This document shows positions 1 to 13,800 of a DNA stretch of 64,000 nucleotides, piece after piece; position 1 is the stretch's first letter, and each line of letters begins with the position of its first letter. The notes under the pieces were generated by a model that worked only from the letters and a program-made list of their open reading frames with translations, ran no database searches and had not been told where the DNA came from. The DNA comes from Liolophura sinensis. Lineage: Eukaryota; Mollusca; Polyplacophora; Chitonida; Chitonidae. A program made the position numbers and the translations under genes. The DNA lies in assembly GCF_032854445.1 (NCBI RefSeq), contig NC_088306.1:16711764-16775763 (forward strand), read 5' to 3'.

Positions 1-602
1 AATTCACAGTATAACTTTGTGTATGACGAAATATACACAAAGTTCCACAGACAGGGCCCGTGTACTAATAAGCACTGTATACACAAGAGCACGAATTAAA
101 TATACAAGTTCAGACTGAACAAGAGCTCGGTGGAGATATGATATAACAAAGCCAGAGGCTATAACGACACCAAAATTCAGCACAAAAGGCCTACTAAGGT
201 AACACACAGCGAAAGCATCCAAAACTTTCAATAATTCTCCTTTCTCCTCTTTTGACCTTCTTCCATAGGTCTTATATAGACTGGTGGAATTTTCTAGAAT
301 AAGAAAATTCCTGAACAACAGGCCCCGAACTGAGCGTATTCTGGAACATTCTAAAGCAAAGGCAGACAGCAGGCCCTGAACTCAGCATATGTAAACAGTG
401 GCAAGCTAAATTTAAAAGCTGACGGCAGTTGTGCACATAACATTAGTAAGCGTAAACGATTATCAAGGTGTAATTCTGAATTCCTATTCAACATTGCACA
501 ACGATCCCTATAATGCCATGATGTGAAGCTATGACCAGTGTAAACATTCACAGTGACTGACTTCACAGCATTCCAGCAATACTTCAGCGGGATCCTCAAG
601 AG
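1..602. other. Upstream flank, no gene supported
   Basis: I see no exon with convincing splice sites or a recognisable protein here. Open frames on the minus strand up to about 100 codons exist (4-318 and 351-599), but they show no family similarity I recognise and no codon pattern distinct from background. Confidence 0.4.
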
Positions 603-1236
603 ACGATCTGTCTATGTACCATACAGCCATATAGGGCGACGATTGGTTTATCTGTGTAGCATACAGCCATATAGGGCGACGATTACTTTATCCTTGTACC
701 ATACAGCCATATAGGGCGACGATTGGTTTATCTGTGTACCATACAGCCATATAGGGCGACGATTGCTTCATCTGTGTACCATACAGCCATATAGAGCGAC
801 GATTGCTTTATCTGTGTACCATAAAGCCATATAGGGAGACGATTGCTTTATCTGTGTACCATACAGCCATATAGGGCGACGATTACTTTTTCTGTGTAGC
901 ATACAGCCATATAGGGCGACGATTACTTTATCTGTGTACCATACAGCCATATAGAGCGACGATTGCTTTATCTGTGTAGCATACAGGCATATAGGGCAAC
1001 GACGGCTTTATCTGTGTAGCATACAGCCATATAGGGCGACGATTACTTTATCCTTGTAGCATACAGCCATATAGGGCGACGATTGCTTTATCTGTGTACA
1101 ATACAGCCATATAGGGCTAAGATGGTCTTGTTTGTGTAGCATACAGCCATATAGGGCGACGATGATCTTGTCTGTGTACCATACAGCCACACAGGGCGAC
1201 GATGGTCTTATCTGTGTACCATGCAGCCATATAGGG
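603..1236. repeat. 40-bp tandem array, about 15 copies
   Basis: The unit is 40 bp with the core CATATAGGGCGACGATTGC followed by TTTATCTGTGTACC. About 15 copies run head to tail with point differences such as AGC/ACC and GGTT/GCTT. A unit of 40 is not a multiple of three, so the open frames across it are a by-product and not a protein. It lies about 600 bp upstream of the CCDC39 start codon. Confidence 0.9.
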
Positions 1237-1830
1237 GCCTATGCATATTTATAGACGAGTAGACTCGTTACATTAAATTATTTTTTGATTTCTGTACATT
1301 ACACGGCATTTGGATAGAGAAATGGAAGTATCACATATTCAACAAAATGATAGAACTTGTATACCGAGACAGGGACACTCCAGCAGGAGTAAAGGTAAAG
1401 ATATAAAACTTCAAATGTCCTAATAGACCCATGTACCGGTACTATATGTTCTTTGACTGGTCTTTCACTTTTTGATATAGGACGCTTCTGCATATATACA
1501 CATACGTTTATATATTTAATACACACACACTAATTTAATTGTTATAAGTACCACGCAGTAAGCCAAGAGTTTATCTGCAATACATTATTAGCTACATGGT
1601 TAGTCGATGATACCTTACGGAAATGCATTGTCAGAAACCCCCCCATCTCACCCGCCAGTCAGTTGAAAATGTCTATAAGAGTTACCTCCTCTTGCCGGCA
1701 GGCTACATCCGGGCTCTGCGTCGCCACAGCAATCAAAACAATCAGCAGCCACAGCGATTTGTGCGGAAAGCAAGTGACAGAAGACGGAAGACAGTAAACT
1801 TTCGTGACATTACAAACAGAATCGTCTAAA
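1237..1830 (+). promoter_or_regulatory. Presumed promoter and 5'UTR region of CCDC39
   Basis: This holds the roughly 600 bp between the 40-bp array and the CCDC39 start codon. I see no TATA box that I would defend. The last 200 bp are relatively GC-rich and purine-rich and are the likely 5'UTR. The assignment rests on position only. Confidence 0.3.
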
Positions 1831-4800
1831 ATGAGCAACAGAGGGAGTAACGCGGGTACCCTGAGTATCCTAAGCGAACTGGGATGGGACGAAGGATTTA
1901 GCATGCCCGTGGCAAACAAGGAAAATAAATATCTGGAGGATGAGGTATGTACCAATACAACAACAACGCCAAACGATTAGAGTCGATGGATAATTCGTAG
2001 AATTTACCTTACACGACATAGTGATAAATGTTTAGACAGTCTTTACTCCGAGTTTGAGAATGACAAGGGAACATGTTTTTATCTACATTTTAAAATTCTG
2101 GATTGTTTACATTTTACGTCAAGGTAAAATAATTAAAAAGAAACTTCATTGTCAACAAGTTCTGAAAAAAAAAACAAACAAAAAAAAAAAACAAAACAAA
2201 AGAACATTACAGTTTATATGTACTGTATCCCAGTTTAGGTTGTTTATGTAAATTACATATGTATAGTGCCGGTATTACTGACATCGAATTTATCTGATGA
2301 CAAAGTAACTCGCAGTCTGAGATAGCATTAATTCATATAGCACATATGCAGCTATGCCGAATGCTGAATATGACTTATATCTGAAATATCTGCTTTAAAC
2401 TGTGTGTTGGTTAATTACCCATGGTCAGTGTAAAGTAAATCTAGTAATGTAAGCCCTGTAGCTCATATATACAGATTATGAGAAACTTTACAGCATGCAT
2501 GTACAGTTTGTTTTTACTGCATGTATAGATTCATACTCATCTGTAAAATGTATGACGTTTGCAGGTCACCCAGAAACAGCGGTCAGTGGTCAGGCATATC
2601 AATGACCTGGAGGTCACCACTGACCGCATTACAGCCATGGCCGAGCATCTGAAGAATGTACGACAGGAACTACAACATACACAGGTTGGATATTCAATAT
2701 TCTGATCATTGAATTTTTATAATACTGGTAGAAATCAGAGTCATGAAATACCAGCCCATATATATATATGAAGTGATGCTGTTGATTTAAGGCTTCTTTT
2801 AATATTAATCTTTGCTCTGCAATATTCATCAGTGACAGATAGGTGCATGCTTGCTTATTTGCTGTCTACTAAATTGTAACACCTACATATCCATTTTTAC
2901 TACATAAATTGTTGCTTTATTTCTCCCCATTCATTGCTGCCTGTGAAATATTACTTGTCATATACATGTACATGTGCACAATCATTAAGACTTACATCCG
3001 CTTTTAATGCAACTTGGTTAATTTGCTTTGATGTAATGGGTATTTCAGGGTCTGGTCAATGCTAAGCAGAAGGAGATAGAAACAGAAAGTCACTTTTCCA
3101 AGATAGCAGAACGTGAGGAGGGCCGTCTGAAACAAGAAATACTGCGGCTTCAGAAGGAACAGGAGGAACTGAAGGAAAAGAGAAACGTCTTTGAGGTGAG
3201 ATTGCAGATGTAATACTTTGACATCATACCTGTTGTGGGTCTTGTTTGCTGTGCTAATTCAGATTTATTAGTCCCTGGGTGCCCTTCAGCCATGATGAGT
3301 GGTGAAATAAGAAATAATCCAATATATGGTGTTCGTTCATTTCTGACTGTTTGCGTTTCCATTTTTCTTCAGAACAACATTTTCCGTCAAACCCAACGCC
3401 TGGAGGAGATGAAATCACAGATGAACTGGGACCAGCAGGCACTGGAGGCGTGGCTGGAGGAGTCAGCCAGGAAGGATGAGGATTCCATGACTCTACAGAA
3501 ATACTCTAGACATGACGAGAGCAAGATTAAGGTCAACACAACATAACATGAACTCTGTTGATAATGGGGTAGTTTTTACACATAATGAAAGTGTAATTGC
3601 TCATTTAAAAATCTCTTTGTGATAATAAAAATACAGTCAATACTCACAAGGAATCTATCAGTGTTGTAATGAAACCAGTGTGCCATGACAACACCATCTC
3701 TTATGGTAGTAGTAACAGAAGCATTGCAGAAAATGAAACTACACGTACATGCATAACTAAAGATGTTGAAAACGTTGACAGTAGACGTCTGAATGGCTAC
3801 TTATGATACATGAATCACTGTGTGATTGTTTTTATTCTCTGTGATTGTAGGAACTGTCGCTGAGAATGGAGAAGCTGACAGCAGAAGTACAAGGCAAACG
3901 TAAAGCTCTGGACCATGAGACTACAGAGACATTGACTGCTCAGGTAGGATTATCCACCAAATCCTCCGATTGAATTAGTATTCATTAAAGACCCTAATTA
4001 AAGAAGCTGGAGATTTTGTTAAAAAGATTATTAGTGGCTACTCAAATCAAATTTTCTCCCATCTTCCAAGTACAGCTCAACTTGTGAAATGTTTCTAAAG
4101 TTTGAAGACGTTAAGATCCATTCGACATTATAAATTATACAAACTTAATTACTGATTTACTGATTACTGTACCCATGACATGGGTACAAATGAGGCTGCC
4201 TGCTAGTCCATGTGCAAAGTTCTTGCGAGCAGTTAAGATATGGAATATGAAGGCAGCGGTGCAAGTATGGAATTTGAAAAAATAGAAAGGCAGAGTGGCC
4301 TGAAAGCAGTACCAATTAACAAAACTGAAAGGGAAAATTAAGAGACAAACAGGTTTGGCTAAACAGTTTTTTTGACATGTATCGGAAGGTGTTTCATTTG
4401 TATGCACTTTATGGTGACAGATTGAGCTTGACAAGACAGCTGAGGATTTTAGGAAGGCTCACACTGAACGTCAGAATCTGATCTCTCAGTGGGAACATAC
4501 CATAGAGCAGATGCAGAGGAGAGACACCGAGATGGACCTGCTGGCAGCGGTAACTTTCACTTTCTCTTTTGCGAAAAAAACAAAGGGTAGGGTCAAATGT
4601 CCGGAAAGCGAAACCATAATAAAATGCTGAAGTATTATAATACAAAGTGGTCTCATTTGTCACCATTTTGCACTCGTATGTGAGCAAATACTGTGCTATT
4701 ATAATGAATTGCTTAAATATTCAGTGCCAAATGGTTTCTTTGATTTTTTTTTTCGCTGATATATGTCTTACCATAAAGTACTTCATTTTTTTTTTTTAAA

Positions 4801-7800
4801 GCCAATATGAATTCTTTTATTTGGTGTTTTGTGCCCGACAGCAACTGGCACGAGTAAAGGCGGAGGTAAGGAAGCGTGAAGACATGATTAAGGAGAGGCA
4901 GCAGTTCTATGAGAACGAGATGGATAACAACCAAGAGTTTGAGAAAAAGATTTCTGTGGCAGAGCGAACAGCTGCTAAAATGAGGCAGGATTACACCGAA
5001 GCTGAGACCCAGAGAGTGCAGTTTAGTGACGAGGTATGCACATGTAGTAGATGGAGGATTTTACACACGCACTTGATTTATTTATTTATTTATATGATTG
5101 GTGTTTTTATGCTGTACTCAAGAATATTTCACTTATACGACGGCGGCCAGCATTATGGTGGGTGGAAACCGGGCAGAGCCCGTGGGAAACCCACGACCAT
5201 TGGCAGGTTGCAGTCAGACCTTACCACGTATGACCAGACAGGAAACTAGCATGAGCAGGACTTGAACTCACAGCAACTGCATTGGTGAGAGACTCTTGGG
5301 TCATTAAGCTGCACTAGCACGCTAACCAACTGAGCCATGGAAGCCCCTCATATGCACTCTGAGTCAGTGCAGTAAATGACCCAAACTTTCCCATTGGTTA
5401 AGTCATGGGCATATTAATAACACATTTATTGATGAGAGTTCTAGTCATCTTTCTAGGAAGCTGTGTTGAGGTTTATTTGTAAGGTAGGATTATATCCTAC
5501 TGTAAACATGCAAATTTCAGCATTGAAAAGTGATGTTTAATTTATTTGCCTCTCAAATGGATATAGAATTGAATCTGATTGGCTGGTGTGAGAGATAGAC
5601 AAGTCCAGGTTATGTCTGGCCTTAGCTGAATTTTAGATATGGTACATTTATTCAAGCGTGACCAAGGCTGCAACGTTTAACCCAAGAGGCTGTATTTCCA
5701 CTGTCAGTCAGTCAGCGACGATTCTGTATCCCTTTAAAATGCAATTGTTGCGGCTAAAATTTTAGCCATTTGTGGTTCTCTCTTTAGTCCAAGACCTTTA
5801 TTGCACATGTCCCTCTGGTATAACAGCCCACACATCTCAACACAGTGACGTGGAGCTATCTAATTAACACAATCCAGTTTGACCAATGGGAACAAGTGTG
5901 CTAGGCCATAAAAGATGGCAGTAGTTGTAAAGCTACCGTGACAGCGCCTGGAAGGGCAAAGATTTCACTGCTACAGAGCTGGTCTTTGAGTTAAAAAACA
6001 AAAGTTATCATTCCTGTGAAGAATATATACTTGTCCTTGTCATCACAGAATTTCTCCAACAACAATAAGATCATCTTTGATCCCTGCAAATTTATTTGGC
6101 TTTGACATGTTGGGTGGTCGACATAACTGTTTGGTACTCTTTCACTAGGCTTATTTGGCTTTGACATGTTGGGTGGTCGACATAACTGTTTGGTACTCTT
6201 TCTCTAGGCTTATTTGGCTTTGACATGTTGGGTGGTCGACATAACTGTTTGGTACTCTTTCACTAGGCTTATTTGGCTTTGACATGTTGGGTGGTCGACA
6301 TAACTGTTTGGTACTCTTTCACTAGGCTTATTTGGCTTTGACATGTTGGGTGGTCGACATAACTGTTTGGTACTCTTTCACTAGGCTTTAGGCTCATTTG
6401 AAGCATTCAGTGGGGTACCATAATTGTGTTGCTGTCTGCTCATATTAGGAAACTGAGTTTCTTTTAACAGGGTGTACATGTATACATTAACCAATAGGTT
6501 AGAATGGTCTGTCGAGGAGACAGTATTCAGCGGTGAGGTATGGAGCACATTGTTCAGGATTATTCAGTTAAAAAAGAAACAGTGTCTGTGAGAACTTTGA
6601 ATTATACAAATCTCTCTGTTATTGTTAACAGTTGGAGGCGCTGAAAAGAACGGTGGACCGAACAGCTACTGATCTCGAGGTGACAAGAGCAAATGTCAAC
6701 ATGCTCAAAAAGGACATCGTTGACAAAAATAACAAGTTAGTATGTTTGTGTTTGAGAAAGCACTGTTTTGTTTTGTTTAACTTGGTAAATGGTATCATTG
6801 TCCTCTTACCCCATGAAAGCATTCATCTGTAAACTTACTGATGACCTCTAGCTCTAAAGGTGTTGTCTGGAATTCTTCAAGCCAGCATCCGCTGGACTAC
6901 TTTCACCTCACCAAGTATGTGCACTGCACTCCCACGGCGATGTTTGCCTAGCAATTGGTCTACAATATGGTGAGCAAACATTCACCCACCCCACCGTTGC
7001 GGAACTGTTTTAAGTTTCGATCATTCTGAGTGAAAGTGGCAAATTTCACGGCCTGGCACACAGCTGTGGCTTGACGCCATAAAGGTCAACAAATAACAGT
7101 AAACTTAAATCATGTATAAATTAATTGATCTTGTGTAAAGTTATTGATCATGTATGTATTTCTTGATCATCTATAAGTTTATTGATCATTTGTGAACTCA
7201 TTGATCATGTATAAAGGCCTTGATTGTCTAGTCGTGGTAAGGAATGTATCAATGCCGTAACTTTTTCACCCTTCATGTCTCCCTCAGACTTATACAAGTG
7301 CAGGAACTGCGCGAAACCCTGGTGGAGAAGCTGAAGATCGCCACAGAATCCACGCTGAGCGCTGAGGAGCGCGCTGCACGCATGGATGAGATAATGGAGG
7401 ATGAAGAGAAGAGACAGAAAGCCCTGGACATGGAGCTGAAGAACCTGCGAGATACCTGCTTCAAGAAGTCACAGGAGCTCCACGAGAAGAAACTGAAAGA
7501 GAAAAACATTGATGCTGAAATACAGGTATTGGATTGTCGTAATATGTACACCTGAGTTTTTTTACACGACGTTTGATTTTCTGGCTGTTAAATATTTGAA
7601 TTTTTAGTCATACCATGTGTAATCTAAAATCCCTCTCATCTAAGAGTCAGTTCTGAAATATTATCATTATATAATAACTGAACAGTATGTGCTTCTCTTA
7701 TGTTGATATCAGATACAGTGAGGGTCGGATTTAGTTTGTTTATTCTTGGCCAGGAACATCGTTAGTCATGATCGATTTAAATTATTGTTGTCAAATTCAA

Positions 7801-10800
7801 TGAAGGTTTCTTTATATTTCATAATTTCGCAAGTAAAAAAAATTATTTTTCTTAAATTTCAGGGAAGCTCAGCAGCCATTCGAAATTTGAACAGTAAAAT
7901 CAACAAAATGGACACCAACTCTCTCAAACAGCAGGAGATCATCTACAATCAGGTCAGTTGGAGTCAACAGAGCTGTCAGTGTTGGAAATTGCTTGAACAG
8001 TTGCCAAATGTGTAGATTTGCCTTGACTCATGCGTGCCTTGGTGGAAGAGTCATTTGTTATTTTCTGTCAAATTCTATATTGTTTAAATTTAATGATAGT
8101 TCCAACTTGAAAAGTGGTCATAATTTGACTCAGTTATCAGGAGAATGTTGTGGATCAGGGTACCAAAAACAGAAGCTAAAATTTTCAAAATCTACTTGAT
8201 GTGTTCCCTGAAGGTGATAGCAAAATGGAAAAAGACGGAAGCTGTACGTGTTGGTTACAATGTCAAATGATTATTAGCTGAATTTGAAGCTGCCAGTGTT
8301 TTTTGAACGCACTGTTATATTAGATTACATGTAGTTTTACTGTATTATGCCTTAAATCTAAGCTTAAATGTTTTTGGTGATAAAACGCAACAATGACACT
8401 TCTTTTTTTGCCCTTTACTCTCAGGACTTCACCATCCAACAACTTGAACGGAGGATCAACCGCATGCAGGGAGAAAAGTCTAATGATGAGAAAATCCAGC
8501 TGGAGATGAAAATCAATGAACTTACAGAGGAGCTGGAACAGAAAAACACAACCCATGCCTTACTGACAGCTCAACTCAAGAGACTACAGGTAAAGTTCAA
8601 TCAAATATGCTTATTTTTCAAAACCCAAGTTCAGCTAGCAGCCAAAAGGGAAAAAAATAGGTTGTAACTGAAATATATATTTTTTTTTTTTATTTTGTAT
8701 AAATTTGATGATGAAAATGTGGAAGTTGGTAACTCTCCAAATGACAACATTCATTACAACTAAATATTAAGACACAAACCACATAGCAACAAACATACAT
8801 CCTTGTTTAATGTTGTTTACACATTATTGATTGACATCTGACATAGGCACTGGTTTATGGGTACATATGTTAAAGCCATACCACACTGGCCTATGACAAC
8901 ACAAACTACATGTCGATAAGGTTTTGGTGGAAGCCATATGGTTGAGGCATCCCAGCTATCGGCCAGCACGAAGGATGGTTTCCGACATTCTGGAATTTTT
9001 TCTTTAACTTTTCTAAGATTTGGAATCTGGAATTCTCATTTGTATGTTAGTGAGTTATCACATGTCACGAATAGACATGTAATTTATATACTCCTACAAG
9101 TACATGGTACCGCTGAAATGCAAGGGTTTCTTCAATGTGGAATCAAAGGTATAGGGAATGAATGTAGTGTACAATGACACTTTATGAATGTCATACATTT
9201 GTTTGTTTCTAGGATGACACAAGGAGAGTTGCGAGAGAACTAGAGAAGAGTGGAGCAGAAAAGGCTGATCTTACCTCCAAAATAGAAGAGTTAGACTTGT
9301 ATACTGAAAATTCTGAGAAAGAACTGCGTAGAACTGTTGCTAAGAAGCAGGTAGGTCATATCTTGTTGTCTTAACTCTGAAATGAATGAAGGGTAGAGAG
9401 CAGTGTGTTTTGCATCCTCAATTTGAATTGTTCTGTTACTCATAAAATAATTAATGTGTTTTTGGTTTTTTTTGTAAACTTTTTAAAAGTTCAAATTGAA
9501 ATGTAGAGCCTGTCTTGGATATACATGTAGTTTTATATCTAAAAACACAAAATAAGAACGTTTTTTCAGTCTCTGTTAAAATGAACAGGCATTACAATAG
9601 AAGTTTTGAAGACCATATTCAAATTGAAAACTTTATTTCTAACTTATGTCAAATGAAAATGTTAACAAAAACCAGGGTAGCTATAGGTATGTTTTATCTC
9701 ATACTTACATTTCTTTCAGGACATGATGGTTGATGAGAACATACTAAAACTTGAGCTGAAGAGACTCAGACAAATCCTCTACTCCAAATCTGATGAGGTT
9801 CTCACCATGGAGAAGAGGAAACTTCAGCTGGAAACAGTGAGTTTCACTCTCAGTGTGGATTGTTATCTTCTGTTATCACATTTTGTGAGAATATATTGAT
9901 CAAATTTATTTTCGTTTTTAGTGTGCTGAGAATAATTTTTAGTTTCAGTGATCCATTGCTTTTTATTGTGGTTTTCACATTCTCTTTCCTTTCCAAAGTA
10001 CTTCATGTTTTTACATAGGTACATGAAATTAATCATATTTTGATCTTTCAGCATTAAATTTTTTGAGAACGCGTTTAAATATTTCGTGACAGCTAAAAAG
10101 AAAATAGCTTTTAAAATGACTCGTTATAGCGTTAGCCAATTTACTACACTTCTAACAGGCAATGAAAGAGCGGCGCCAGGAGATCAGTATTCACAGAGAG
10201 ATGTTGACAGCCCAAATCCGTGCTGGTGATGATGAGAGGCAACAGATCAGTGCTGAACTTCATGAAAGAATCTCCAAAATTGACAAACTTCGTAAGCGGT
10301 AAGTTCATTATCTCATCTACATGTGGCTCCTTGGTGGAAAAGGAAGGGAGATAATGGGGACAGTGTGATGCCTTAAACTTTTATTGGGCTTATTTGTGGT
10401 ACTGTTTCTTCTTTGACTTAAGTCTCCTTGTCAATGCAAGAAACTCTCTCGTGCACAGTGTTGAGCCCAGATTGTGCATTTGTGTGATGGCTCAGATTTT
10501 CAGAGTTGTGTTTTTGGGGATCACTGTATTGTACTCTCACTAATCAGAGCCCATGATGTCAACAATTCTTCACTGTGTGAGATCTGTTGAGAAGCATGGT
10601 TCCAAGCTCAACACTTCCCTCGACCAATGTCACTCATAAATCAAATCTTGATATTTTTTTCTCTTCAAGATATGAGATCCTGATGGTTTCCATGGCACCC
10701 CCAGAAGGTGAAGAGGAAAAATCTCAGGCTTATTATGTCATAAAGGTATTTAGCCCTAAACTTGACCCACATATTTGGCATATTGTCATAAATGTTTGGA

Positions 10801-13800
10801 ATCTACATTAATTTATAGACTGATCTAATGTTGGTTGGTCTGACATATTAAGGCAATAAGCAGTTGTGGACGCTCGTGCTGCTATATGTGCAGTCTTATG
10901 TAGCACATATTGAAATGACTGATGTATATTTTTGTGTAGCTTGGTATGAGTAATACTACAGCGTGGCATACACCACCACTGATCAAATCAACTTTTGCAT
11001 GCGTCAGGCTGCCCAGGACAAAGAGGAGCTCCAGAGGGAGGGAGACGAGTTAGATGCTCGGATACGCAAAGCCGAGCGGGAAATCCGTGCCCTGGAGAAC
11101 ACACTGAAACTGATGAACAGTCGCAATGAGACGTACAGGAAAAGCTTCAACAAAGTCACAGATACAAGTGAGTTGTGTCCCATTTTTTTAATGCTGAAAA
11201 CCACTCATGATGCCCTACCCAGTCAGATTGTACTGATTTTCTGGCCAGTCAGTACTCCCATGTATGCAGAAGGCTATATATCTAGATACTAATCCAGTGG
11301 GGTGTGGCAGGATTTGTGGGATGTTTGTGGGAGATTCACATGCTATCAGATAGACTTGTGTTTCACATCGTTTTTGAGGAAAATTCACGAAGTGTATCCC
11401 TGATCCCTAATGGATGACTGTTTTCTGCTGGAATCAGGTGATGAGATGGAAGAGAAGCAGCAGCTGGAGGAGCAACTGAGAGCGGTGATGGACAAGTACA
11501 AGTACAAAAGGCGTCAGATCCGAGAGCTACAGGAGGACTTACAGGTCAGAACATTTATACATGTCTACAATACATACACAGCTAAACTTTCACTTTCACT
11601 TTGAGTGTGCCATGCAGGTGATGTAGAGTACTGAACAGAAAGCTTGTTACACAGTACCTTCCAGTTGCAAATCCGTGTAGTACTGCACAGTGCCTGCCTG
11701 GTATCACTGTACAGCACTGTCTACAGGTAGTTGCACCTTACCTTTTGACTTACAACTACAAAGTCTGTCATTTCCCCTGTGCTTGTGGCCTCTGATATTG
11801 ATACTGATATGAAATTGTCACACAGTGACAAGTAACTGCTGCAGAGAACTGCCTTGTGTTTGTACCTTTTTTGAACAGCGACTCACAGTTATGAACCACT
11901 CAGTTCCATATTCAAGTCACAGCTTTGTTTATTTCACTGGTTCTTAAATCCTCCTGAAAATTTTTTCTCACAAATCTCATGTTTCTAATTTAGTCTTTGT
12001 GGCACCCATTATGTTTAATGTAATGTTTTCTCTCTGTGAGGGTAAAATCTAAATAGGTGTTTGTCTAAGTAGGTGTATATGGTTTTTTTTTATTAAGGCA
12101 GATGTTTTATTTTCAGACGATGAGCAGTACTCTGGATAACCTGACCCGTGATGAAGACGCTTATGTTGAGCTGATTGAAGAGAAAAAGGTGAGTAGACAG
12201 GGTCAAGTATTTTATAACTTACTTACAGGTATCAGTGGTAGTCGGGAATATCTACATGTAACTGTAGGTTGAAACTCAACCTGCTCAGTGGGAAACCTTT
12301 CCTGCCTGAAGTAACTTGGACCTAAACTGTGTTGTTCATTGTTCAACTCGTTGTGTTGTACTCGTATAACACCAGAACATGTCAGCCTGGCATGGGCCCG
12401 AATTGCCGTTGCATGGGAACCATTTCACCGGTTTACCTGAGCATAGTCTATGTCTTGCACTACTGTCCCGCCAAATTGCTAGTATCCCCTCTCGCATTCA
12501 CTGAGTATCAGTTACATCATTTCAGTTCGACCTGTAAATTGGTCTTTCTACAGTTGATTAGTGATATGGTGTGCCATCTGAAGACAGTTTGTATTAGAAG
12601 GAAGTGCATTTTCAATGTTCATTTCCCTGTGTTTTTTAATGTCTGACATGTTGTTTCCCTCAGCTTTGTGCCTTTCACATGCCCGCCTATTTTATCTCTC
12701 ACACGTTGTCTCCCCCCACCCTGTTTTGTTTCCTCATTTTATATTTCACGTTTTTTCATCGTTTTATGTCTCACATGTTGTTTCCTCGTTTTACTTCAAA
12801 CACATTGTTTCTCTGTTACATGTCTCACCTATCTCTTCCTGCTCTAGTCTAAGGTGAATCAGCTGATGAAGGAGTTGGATGACCAGAAGGCCAAACTGGA
12901 GCGTGTGGCCAAGCAGAACGCCAAGTACACTCGGGAGCTGAGGAACCAGACCAAGTCTAAGGATGAGTCCCCACAGGAGGTACGACAGTTATCTGGTCAA
13001 TCATGGAATTTGTGTCCAGAACGTTTGTGAACAATTCACCCAGAGGACAGATGGATCCATTGAACATAATCCAGACTGCTTGCCTAAGGTTATTTTATGT
13101 GGTCATGGTGTATTTTGAAATGTGCATATTGTGCCTACTATAAAGTTGTTTGAAAATTTCAGTGTATTTGTAAAAGAAAGGCTATGGCAAGTGTTCAGTA
13201 AGACCTTGGGGCCTCGGAGGCCCTTTGGTTAGGGTGCTGGTGCAGCACATTAGTCCAGGAGCTTGTCACCAATGCGATCCAGCTCATGCTGGCTTCCTGT
13301 CTGGACGTACATGGGAAGGTTTGCCTGCATATGGTCATAATGTTTCCTTCGGGCCTGGTTTCCTTCCCATCATAATTCTAAACGCTGTTGTATAAGTGAA
13401 ATATTCTTGAGTACAGCGTAAAACAGGAATCAAATAAATAAATCAGTAAGATTTTCTGTGATGTTATGATTGTTGATGGCATGTTCTTGGGTGTCAAATA
13501 GCCATTTATCTGTAAAAGAACTGTTTTTGTCTTTCTTCAGCGTGATTTTGAGGTGCGCGAGATGCGAGAGTTCAACAAGACAGTGATGAAGCAGATTGGG
13601 GATGTGGTGAACCAGCATCAGGACCTGGGGGAGATTGTCAGCCTTTACTTCTCACAGGTCAGTCTTTGGGGAGATTGTCAGCCTTTACTTCTCACAGGTC
13701 AGTCTTTGGGTAGATTGTCAGCCTTTACTTCTCACAGGTCGGTCTTTGGGTAGATTGTCAGCCTTTACTTCTCAAAGGTCAGTCTTTGGGGAGATTTTCA

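Noticed and set aside
603..1236. CRISPR-like array
   Set aside because: Units are directly adjacent with no unique spacers, and the genome is eukaryotic. The same applies to the arrays at 26.0-27.0 kb and 57.4-58.1 kb.
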